Source: a virus. Taken from it: a DNA stretch of 52,354 nt. Under the pieces are notes generated by a model. It had not been told where the DNA came from, ran no database searches, and saw nothing but the letters and a program-made list of their open reading frames with translations. How positions within the stretch are numbered: the stretch's first letter is position 1; each line of letters begins with the position of its first letter. The position numbers and the translations under genes are program-made. The DNA is taken from positions 1-52,354 of IMG/VR virus record IMGVR_UViG_3300036785_000717; one strand, 5' to 3'. This document shows, piece by piece, positions 22,877 to 30,531 of this stretch.

Positions 22877-25759
22877 ATGCCCCTCGCGCACGGATCCTCG
22901 CAGAAGGTCGTGAGCCGGAACATTGCAGAAATGCGTCACTCAGGCTTCCCGCAGGACCAGGCGGTCGCCGCCGCCATGCAGGCCGCGCGTCAGGGCCGGG
23001 CTGTCAGGGCGACCGGCGGTCGGACCTATCCTCTGGCCCCGCGCTCAGAGTGGTACGGCAACGCCAACTACCAGCAGACCGGCGGCAAGCTACAGCACAT
23101 GGCCCCGCAGGAATTCCTCTCTCAGGCGCGGCCCCTGACGATCGATGAGACGTCCCGCGACAACATCGATGACCTGAAGAACCACATCCAGTCAGGCCGC
23201 ACGCTGGACCCACTGACCATCGACCAGAACGGCAAGGAGGATGGTCGCCACCGCGCCCACGCCGCCCAGGAACTGGGGATCAGCAAGGTGCCGGTGATCA
23301 CATGGCCGAGGGCCGCCAAGGCGAAGGGCGGCGAGAACGCTCCAGGCGGCAAAAGTTTCTTCGAGGTGGCGCCAGGGCACACCTGGGACGCCAAGCAGCA
23401 GCAGCAGTGGGAGCGCCTGCATCCGCGAGCGAAGGCGGAGATCTCCGGGCGGATGATCGATGAGTTCATGCCCCGCTGGATGCGCGACACGGGGATCACG
23501 GGCAAGCTGAAGCCTGGCCTGGGCGGGTTCGAGGGCTCGACCAACCCCAATTTCGCTTTCGAGCCGGACGACCCCACCCGCCTGGCCGAGGCGTCGAACG
23601 GCCTGGGGAACCTGTACCGCCAGGACAGCATGATGGCGGCGCATGAGCACCCCTTCGCCGGCAGTTCACCCTCCGGCCTCGTGCGGGTGCATCTGCCGCA
23701 GGGCATGGCGCCTGAGCAGATCCACGCGCTCTACAGTCGCCTGCATGGTCAGGGCCTCGCCGAGGGCCACAGCACCGACCCTGGCGCGGGGACGATGGAT
23801 ATTCTGGCCGGAGCGAACGGCGACGAGGCGAAAGAGCACGCGAAGAAGGTGGATCAGGCGCTGGGCGGCAAGTATGACGTCTCGTCCGCCGACACGCACA
23901 TCGCGTTCCCGCAGCATGGAGAAGACTATGGCGTACCGGGGACACATCCCGCCGGGGCCGGATCACCCGCATCACAAGCCGACAGTGCTGTCCAGCAGCA
24001 AGCCCGCACCCGCCTCCAAACCCTCATCCAGCAAGCGACCCGCCAAGGGGGCGGCCACAAAGAAGGACCGCTGAACCTCGCGCCGAGGGCTCGCGGGCAG
24101 ACCGTCGACGAGCCCGTCGGCAACCGCTACCCCGGCATCTACGGAGACCCTAGAGCCCTGGCGGCTGAGGCGGCCTCGCGGGTCGCACCAGAAAGCCCCG
24201 CCCTGAAGCGCCTGTTCGGCGTGACACGCGCCGAGATGTACGAGCGCGGCGCGTTCAGGCAGGGCAACATCGAGCCCAATTTGCCGTTCGGCCCCAGCGC
24301 GAAAGTGAACCCCGCTGCGGCGAGGGTGATGACCCGGCGCAACGCGCAGCGGCTGCAGGACATCCTGCACGAGGGGACGCAGCACGAGGGCCTGCGCCAC
24401 GGCATGATGGCTTGGTACTACATGGACCCGGTCTTCGACCGGCTGCACGACATCGTCGGCCAGCACGAGGCCGTGCGCCACTACAACCGGGTGAACACCC
24501 TGATGGGCATGGCCAGCCCGGCCTCGGAGGTGGAGACGGAGATCAACCGGGGGCTCGCGGCCAACTACGCCGCGCAGCAGGGCCGCTTCGGTGAGTTCGT
24601 CAAGCACGCCGGCACCGCCGAGGCGCAGCGCGGCGCGGACTTCCCAGCCGATCTGCGGACGGTGATGGCGCACCCCTACCACCGCACGTCGCATTCCGGG
24701 CCGATGCAGCGTTACCTTGAGCGCGGCGACATCTCCGACATGCAGACGGTGAAGGTGCCGACCTACATCCCGGCCAGCGGGACGGCGGCGACGGGCTTCC
24801 AGACGCGCTGGCCGGTGCCGGACGCGCACTTCACCCGCCTGCTGGGCATGGCCGACACACGCGACACCAGCGAGCCTGGCGTGTCGATGAAGCCGGGCGA
24901 GTACAAGCCGATCGCGCCGTGGTGGCGAGAGAAGGTCGCGGGTCCGATGGGCATGCAAGCGGTGCCTGGGCAGGCCTTGGCGTGGGGGACAGGCAGCGGC
25001 GCGACCGGCGTCACCTCGCCGATCGGCGCGCCGAAGCTGGAACTCCTGGCCAACCACATCATGGGCGTGGCGCAGCGACATGGGATCGCCCCGGAGGCCG
25101 CCAGGGACGCGGTGATCAAGGGAGACATCTACGCGAAAGGCGGTCGCGTACCCCTAGCCGAAGGCTTCGCCCGTGGTGGCCGCGCCGAGGGCGGCCCGCT
25201 GCTCTTCCACTCCAACCTGCACGGCGGCGAGCACCACGGCGTCGCCGCGCATGCGCCTGGCGTCCACCGGATGCACGTCGGCCCCATTCACTCCCCGGTG
25301 GCCGGGCGCACCGACCATCTCCCCATGCATGTGCCGTCGGGCTCCTATGTGTTGCCCGCCGATGTTGTGTCCAGCTACGGGGAAGGAAACACGAGCGCCG
25401 GCTTCAAGGTCATGAAACGCCTGTTCGGCGGCGCGCCGTACGGCCACCAGGGCGGCCCCTATGGGCAGTCTGGCGCGCCCTACAACCAGACGGGCGGCCC
25501 CTACGGCCAGGGCTCAGGCCCCTACGGCGAGGCCCTGCAGAACCAGTCGCGCGGCGGCCGGGCGACCGACGGCGCCCGCGACAAGGGCGTGCCGATCGTC
25601 GCGGCCGGCGGCGAATACGTCCTCTCGCCTGACCAAGTCCGGGCGCAGGGGAAGGGCGATCCTGAACTGGGCTGCCGCGTGCTCGACCAGTTCGTTAGAC
25701 GCAGCCGCGACAAGCACATAAAAACGCTGAAGGGCCTGCCAGGGCCCGCAAAAGACTGA
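22877..25759 (+). CDS. large ejection-type virion protein with ParB-like domain
   Basis: A 960-residue protein. The N-terminus carries the small motif KVVSRNIAEMRHSGFPQDQA known from phage proteins. Residues about 74-143 resemble a ParB/sulfiredoxin-like domain (LDPLTIDQNG, DGRHRAHAAQELGISKVPV). The centre is helical. The C-terminus has a Gly/Tyr run (GGPYGQ repeats, about 855-890) and two copies of a short domain, PSGSYVLPADVVSSYGEGN near 820 and AGGEYVLSPDQVRAQGKGD near 908. It is probably injected with DNA or lines the tail channel. A 49-codon alternative frame lies inside at 23928-24074. Confidence 0.7.
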   Translation: MPLAHGSSQKVVSRNIAEMRHSGFPQDQAVAAAMQAARQGRAVRATGGRTYPLAPRSEWYGNANYQQTGGKLQHMAPQEFLSQARPLTIDETSRDNIDDLKNHIQSGRTLDPLTIDQNGKEDGRHRAHAAQELGISKVPVITWPRAAKAKGGENAPGGKSFFEVAPGHTWDAKQQQQWERLHPRAKAEISGRMIDEFMPRWMRDTGITGKLKPGLGGFEGSTNPNFAFEPDDPTRLAEASNGLGNLYRQDSMMAAHEHPFAGSSPSGLVRVHLPQGMAPEQIHALYSRLHGQGLAEGHSTDPGAGTMDILAGANGDEAKEHAKKVDQALGGKYDVSSADTHIAFPQHGEDYGVPGTHPAGAGSPASQADSAVQQQARTRLQTLIQQATRQGGGHKEGPLNLAPRARGQTVDEPVGNRYPGIYGDPRALAAEAASRVAPESPALKRLFGVTRAEMYERGAFRQGNIEPNLPFGPSAKVNPAAARVMTRRNAQRLQDILHEGTQHEGLRHGMMAWYYMDPVFDRLHDIVGQHEAVRHYNRVNTLMGMASPASEVETEINRGLAANYAAQQGRFGEFVKHAGTAEAQRGADFPADLRTVMAHPYHRTSHSGPMQRYLERGDISDMQTVKVPTYIPASGTAATGFQTRWPVPDAHFTRLLGMADTRDTSEPGVSMKPGEYKPIAPWWREKVAGPMGMQAVPGQALAWGTGSGATGVTSPIGAPKLELLANHIMGVAQRHGIAPEAARDAVIKGDIYAKGGRVPLAEGFARGGRAEGGPLLFHSNLHGGEHHGVAAHAPGVHRMHVGPIHSPVAGRTDHLPMHVPSGSYVLPADVVSSYGEGNTSAGFKVMKRLFGGAPYGHQGGPYGQSGAPYNQTGGPYGQGSGPYGEALQNQSRGGRATDGARDKGVPIVAAGGEYVLSPDQVRAQGKGDPELGCRVLDQFVRRSRDKHIKTLKGLPGPAKD
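23928..24074 (+). CDS. possible nested small basic protein in another frame
   Basis: A 48-residue frame, MAYRGHIPPGPDHPHHKPTV onward, ending in a Lys/Ser/Pro/Ala-rich basic tail. GGAG lies six bases before the ATG. In this stretch the third-codon G/C content of this frame exceeds that of the long frame (roughly four fifths against under two thirds by my count), whereas on both sides the long frame is the better one. It may be an independent gene, a programmed shift or a remnant. Confidence 0.4.
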   Translation: MAYRGHIPPGPDHPHHKPTVLSSSKPAPASKPSSSKRPAKGAATKKDR

Positions 25760-25762
25760 CCA

Positions 25763-26293
25763 ATGACCGACGCCATCGACATGGTGCGCGACGTGAAGCC
25801 CGAGGCGACCGACCGGCCGCATGTCCGGGTGGCGACGCCCGACGAGGTCGATGCGGTGATGGAATTGGCCCTGATGGGCTGCGCCGAGAACGAGTTTCTT
25901 CCGCATGACCCGGTTCTCGTCCTGAACGACGTGTGGGCGGCGCTCAACCATGACCACGGCATCGTCGGCGTCATCGGCGCGCCCGGCAGCCAGCCGCTTG
26001 AGGCTGCGGTGCTGCTGCGCATCGGCAATATCTGGTACTCGCGGGCGCCGCATGTGGAGGAACGGGCGATCTTCGTCCACCCGCAGTTCCGACAGGCGCG
26101 CGGCGGGCGGGCGGCGCGCCTCGCCGAGTTTTCGAAGGACGTCGCCGACGGCCTCGGTCTGCCGCTGACGATCGGGGTGCTCTCGGCGTCGCGCGTCGAA
26201 GCCAAGATGCGGCTTTACCAACGCGTGCTCGGTAAACCCAGTGGCTGCTACTGGATCTACTGGCCGAATTCGCGCAAGGCTGAGGAGTCGTAG
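25763..26293 (+). CDS. GNAT-family N-acetyltransferase
   Basis: A 176-residue protein with GNAT fold signs: an N-terminal VRVATPDEVDAVMELAL helix, central strands (AVLLRIGNIWYSRAPHVEE), then IFVHPQFRQARGGRAARLAE, equivalent to the acetyl-CoA-binding loop, and the last strand/helix (MRLYQRVLGKPSGCYWIY). It would move an acetyl group from acetyl-CoA to an amine, target unknown. Similar genes are frequent among podovirus ejection genes. It sits between two very large virion genes. Confidence 0.75.
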   Translation: MTDAIDMVRDVKPEATDRPHVRVATPDEVDAVMELALMGCAENEFLPHDPVLVLNDVWAALNHDHGIVGVIGAPGSQPLEAAVLLRIGNIWYSRAPHVEERAIFVHPQFRQARGGRAARLAEFSKDVADGLGLPLTIGVLSASRVEAKMRLYQRVLGKPSGCYWIYWPNSRKAEES

Positions 26294-26295
26294 CG

Positions 26296-29200
26296 GTGGG
26301 CGGCAAGACCTCCCAGTCGAGTTCGCAAGTCTCCATACCACCTGAAGTATTGGCTCGATATAATAGCGTCAACACTCAGGCTCAGCAAGTCGCAGCGACG
26401 CCCTTCCAGCAGTACTCGACGGACCCCAACGCCTTCGTCGCGCCAGTCACGCCTGAGCAGAACACCGGGATCGGCACGATCAACCAGGCCGGCGCGAACG
26501 TGAACCCGATGTTCAACACCGCCGCCAACACGGCGGTGAACGCCTATCAGGGCGCCGTGCCGGGCCTACAGGCGGCGGGCCAGACGGGCGCGGCGGGCTT
26601 CGGGGGCGCGCAGAACTACCTCAACGCGGCGACCGGCTACACGGCGGCGGGAGGGCAGGCGGTCGATCCCTCGCAGATCACGCCAGGCGCCATCGGCCAG
26701 TACATGAACCCCTACCTGGGGACCGTGCTGGGCTCGACCGAGGCGCTGATCAACCAACAAAACCAGCAGCAGCAAGCCGGGCAGATGGGCACCGCGATCT
26801 CGTCCGGCGCCTTCGGCGGCGATCGCTCTGGCATCGCCGCTGCGGTGCTGGCGGGCCAGCAGCAGCTGGCGGCCGGGCAGACCTACTCGGGCATCACCTC
26901 GGACGCCTACAACCAGGCGCTGGCGACCGCGCAGCAGCAGCAGGGCGTCGGCCTCGCCGCCGGCCAAGCCAACCGCGCCGCGCTCCAGCAGACCGGCCAG
27001 AGCCTGGCGGGCCTCGGCGCGCAGGGGTTCGGGCAGGCGCAGACCGAGGCGCAGCTGCAGGCCGCGCTCGCGGGGCAGGGCTTCGGTATGGGGCAGACCG
27101 AGGCGCAGACCCTGGCCGGTCTGGCGCAAGGCCAGCAGCAGGCCGGACTGGCGCAAGGACAGGCGGAACTCGGCGCCGGGCAGGTTCAGCAACAGACCGA
27201 ACAGGCCGGAAAGACGGCCCTCTACAACCAGTTCCTGCAGCAGCAGTCCTACCCGTTCCAGACCGCGCAGTTCCTGGCCAACATCGCCGAGGGCACTGGA
27301 GCACTGTCGGGCTCGACCACAACTGCCATACAGCCGCAGTCGATCTTCTCCGACGAGCGCCTGAAGGAGGACATGACGCCAGTCGGCAAGGGCTTCGACG
27401 GCGCCAACATCTATCGGTTCCGCTACAAGGGCGATCCGACTTGGCGCATGGGCCTCTCCGCCCAGGAGACCGAGCGCCGGCACCCCGAGGCGGTCGCCGA
27501 GGCCCCGTCCGGCTTCAAGGCGGTGGACTATGGCCGCGCCACCCAGGAGGCCGCACACCTCGGCGGCTTCGCCAGGGCGGTCAACGACAACGACATCTAC
27601 GCAGAGCCGCAGCGCGTCGCGCGCCAGGCTGGCGGCTACCAGGGCTTCGGCGGCGTCGCCTATCCATCTGGCGTGAACCAGTTCGACCTCGCCGGGATGC
27701 TGCAGGCGCAGGAGGGGATGTACGGACCCTACGCGGAAAGCGGCCTCTACGGCGGCAAGGCCGGTGGCGCGCCGCACGGCGGTTCGAGCTACGTGCCGGC
27801 GGGCAATATGCCGATCTCGCACCTGTCCCCGGCGGCGGCGCCGAAGATGTCAAATACAAGCGCGCTGCATCAGGCCGCCCAGGCCGCCGATGATGTGAAG
27901 ACCGCTCGGGAGGGCGCCGCCACGATCAGCAAGGGCTTCAACACGATCAAGGACAAGCTGTCGGGCGAAGACACCATGGACAGCAACACCCCTGGCCATC
28001 AAGGCGAGGGGACGGTGGCTCAGGCCTCCACCGACCTCAACCAAGGCCTGAGCCAGATCGGCGGCACTACGCCGGCCGCCGACAGCAGCACCCCGCCGCC
28101 GTCCGACGACAGCACCACCCCGGCGCCGACCGACGGCGGCGAACCGCTCGGTGACTATGCCCGTGGCGGCTTCGCCCGCGCCCGGCGCCGCCAGGATGGC
28201 GGCGGCACGGACGATTTCAACTCCAACCCGCAGCCCGACGATCCCTACGACCCGCAGGGGCCCAGCCTCCACATCCCCGACACCGCGTCGAAGGTCACGC
28301 CGCTGGAGCCCGCCAAGCCGCCCAGTTCGGGAGATGGCAGCAGCAGCACGATGGGCGACCTGAAGGACATCGCCACCATCGCGAAGATGTTCATGAGGAG
28401 CGGCGGCCGGGTCGGTCGCCAGGGATACGGCGTCGGCGGATGGCTGAAGGATGTCGCCGACACCGTCGGTGGCTTTGAGGGCGGGCTCTTCAAGGACGTC
28501 ACGGGAGAGACGCCTCAACTCGCTCACGGCGGTCGCGCCGGGTTCAGGGCGGCGGCGGGCGGACGGCAGGGGTTTCAAGATGGGGGCAGCCCGGATAACC
28601 CCGATCTTGCCGGGGGGTTCTGGAACGCGGCTGGTCAGTTCGTCAGTGGCATCCCAACCGGCTTCGCGCGGGCGGCGTCCAACACCGCGAACTACGCGCC
28701 TGATCTCCCTACTGCGCCAGCGAAGGGAGCGGGCGAGATGGCTGGCTCGATTCCGGGGGTCATCGTTGGAGCGGGCGAGCAGGCGTTGAACGATGTCGGG
28801 ACGGGTCTTGCTCATGCTGGAGCCAGCTTCGGGCGTGGCCTGTTCAACCAGCCCAATCCTACTCCCGTGGCTCCCGCCAACCCGGCGGATGTGCCGGTCT
28901 CGACATTCGGACCCCCGCCGCAGCAGACAGCCGCCACCGCCGCCGCCGCTCATGCCCAAGCGGCGCAGCACCACGCGACCGTCGCGCGTCAGGCGGCGCA
29001 TCAGGCGGCAGCGGCGCCCGCTGCACCTCCTGCTGGGTTTGCAGGCGCCTCACCGTCCGCCGCCACGCCTGGCGCCGGGTTTTCGCCAGCCGCCGCCACT
29101 GCCCCGCCGCAGACTCCCGACGCCGCGATGGCCAACGCTCAAGCCGGGCAGGGGCCGGTGGACGTGGGCGCCCTCGACGCCGCCTACGGGGCCTCCGGGT

Positions 29201-30531
29201 TTGGGGCCGCCGGCAGTGGCGCGCCAGGTGCGCCCGCAGCAGCCACTGCGCCCCCCAGCGCGCCAACCGGAGGCGGCGCAGCCACGCCCAGCGGGCAGGC
29301 GCCGCAACACCACGGCGGCATCGGCAGCGCGCTCGCGGGCGCGGCCGAGGGCCTCGTCGGCTACGACCCGAAGAGCGGCAAGTTCAACACCGACCAACTG
29401 ATGCGTCTGTTCTCGGGCATCGCGGCGATGGGCGCCACGCCCACCGTGCATCCGCTGTTCGCGCTCTCCCAGGGCCTCGGCGGCTACGCCAACGCCTACT
29501 ACGGACAGCAGCAGGAGAGGGCCGAGATCGCGCGGACGGAGGCCCAGACCGGCCAGATACAGGCCGCTGGACGCGACACCGACGCCAACATCGTGGCGCG
29601 TGTCGCAGCCGCCAACGGTATCCCTGCAGGGTGGACGTTGGATAAGGGTCCCGCAACGGGAGGCGGGAGGACCATCCAGGGAGAACCGACGTCCTACAAC
29701 CCCAGCGGCATCTGGCATGCGGTGCCAGCGGCGAGCGCTCTGGGTCCGGGTTCACCGGGGTCCGCCACCTGGGCCGGCGCCACGCCTCTGACACCGGACA
29801 TCGCCTTCGACCGCTACAACCGGAACCAGGCGACCATGTCGCCGCAACAACGGCAGGACAACAGCCAGGCCATCCAGCGGACGCTCAGCGCCGGACCCCA
29901 GGCGGCCGGCAGTCTCGTCAACGATCTCGAAACGGCCGACACCGTCAGCGCCCTCAAGGACAGTCACGTCAGCGGCGACATGCTCGCCCCCATCAAGCAA
30001 CGCTACGTCAGCACCATCAACGGCATCGCCCGCATGCTCGGGGCGCCTGAACTCGCCTCCGGCGACGTTACCAATGCTCAGTTGCTGACCAAATTGCAGA
30101 CCATGGGCGCGATGGCTGATCCGGCGACGAAGGCCAGCATCGAGCATTTGCAGGCCGGCCTGATCTCCCGCCCCGGCGTCCAGCTGGACAAGGCGGCGCA
30201 GGCGGCGCTCGCCGCCCGCATTCTGGTCAACGACCGTTCCGTGATCGACTCGTCCAACACCTACCGGGACATCGGCAACAGCACGACGGTGCCCAACTCC
30301 TTCATGGCCAGCGACGCGCAGCAGGAAAACGTCCGGCGCCATGCGCCGCAGACCTACGAAACCAACGTCAACGACCTCGGCCACCTGATGCTCGACAAGC
30401 GTTGGAACACATGGCGAAGCATCATGGGCCGTGATCCGAGCGATGAAGCCAGGCAGGGCCTCGTGCAGCGTCTGGACGGCAAGTACGGCCAAGGCTTCTC
30501 GGAAAGCTATCTGAGCGGGCGGGGCATGTGA
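26296..30531 (+). CDS. very large ejection-type virion protein with internal S74-like domain
   Basis: A 1411-residue, GTG-started protein. Residues 1-340 are a Gln/Ala/Gly-rich low-complexity region with repeated GQAQTEAQ and AGLAQGQ units. Near residues 349-415 lies SDERLKEDMTPVG ... YRFRYKG ... MGLSAQETERRHPEAV, the pattern of the S74 intramolecular chaperone domain. That domain is normally C-terminal but here sits at the first quarter. Disordered Pro/Ala stretches and GGR-x-G motifs shared with the 960-residue protein follow. The last 300 residues are helical. It is likely an internal core protein. Confidence 0.7.
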   Translation: MGGKTSQSSSQVSIPPEVLARYNSVNTQAQQVAATPFQQYSTDPNAFVAPVTPEQNTGIGTINQAGANVNPMFNTAANTAVNAYQGAVPGLQAAGQTGAAGFGGAQNYLNAATGYTAAGGQAVDPSQITPGAIGQYMNPYLGTVLGSTEALINQQNQQQQAGQMGTAISSGAFGGDRSGIAAAVLAGQQQLAAGQTYSGITSDAYNQALATAQQQQGVGLAAGQANRAALQQTGQSLAGLGAQGFGQAQTEAQLQAALAGQGFGMGQTEAQTLAGLAQGQQQAGLAQGQAELGAGQVQQQTEQAGKTALYNQFLQQQSYPFQTAQFLANIAEGTGALSGSTTTAIQPQSIFSDERLKEDMTPVGKGFDGANIYRFRYKGDPTWRMGLSAQETERRHPEAVAEAPSGFKAVDYGRATQEAAHLGGFARAVNDNDIYAEPQRVARQAGGYQGFGGVAYPSGVNQFDLAGMLQAQEGMYGPYAESGLYGGKAGGAPHGGSSYVPAGNMPISHLSPAAAPKMSNTSALHQAAQAADDVKTAREGAATISKGFNTIKDKLSGEDTMDSNTPGHQGEGTVAQASTDLNQGLSQIGGTTPAADSSTPPPSDDSTTPAPTDGGEPLGDYARGGFARARRRQDGGGTDDFNSNPQPDDPYDPQGPSLHIPDTASKVTPLEPAKPPSSGDGSSSTMGDLKDIATIAKMFMRSGGRVGRQGYGVGGWLKDVADTVGGFEGGLFKDVTGETPQLAHGGRAGFRAAAGGRQGFQDGGSPDNPDLAGGFWNAAGQFVSGIPTGFARAASNTANYAPDLPTAPAKGAGEMAGSIPGVIVGAGEQALNDVGTGLAHAGASFGRGLFNQPNPTPVAPANPADVPVSTFGPPPQQTAATAAAAHAQAAQHHATVARQAAHQAAAAPAAPPAGFAGASPSAATPGAGFSPAAATAPPQTPDAAMANAQAGQGPVDVGALDAAYGASGFGAAGSGAPGAPAAATAPPSAPTGGGAATPSGQAPQHHGGIGSALAGAAEGLVGYDPKSGKFNTDQLMRLFSGIAAMGATPTVHPLFALSQGLGGYANAYYGQQQERAEIARTEAQTGQIQAAGRDTDANIVARVAAANGIPAGWTLDKGPATGGGRTIQGEPTSYNPSGIWHAVPAASALGPGSPGSATWAGATPLTPDIAFDRYNRNQATMSPQQRQDNSQAIQRTLSAGPQAAGSLVNDLETADTVSALKDSHVSGDMLAPIKQRYVSTINGIARMLGAPELASGDVTNAQLLTKLQTMGAMADPATKASIEHLQAGLISRPGVQLDKAAQAALAARILVNDRSVIDSSNTYRDIGNSTTVPNSFMASDAQQENVRRHAPQTYETNVNDLGHLMLDKRWNTWRSIMGRDPSDEARQGLVQRLDGKYGQGFSESYLSGRGM

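Noticed and set aside
26566-27822. 418-residue leftward frame opposite the large ejection protein
   Set aside because: It is a mirror of the Gln/Ala-rich repeats and has no supporting start or context.
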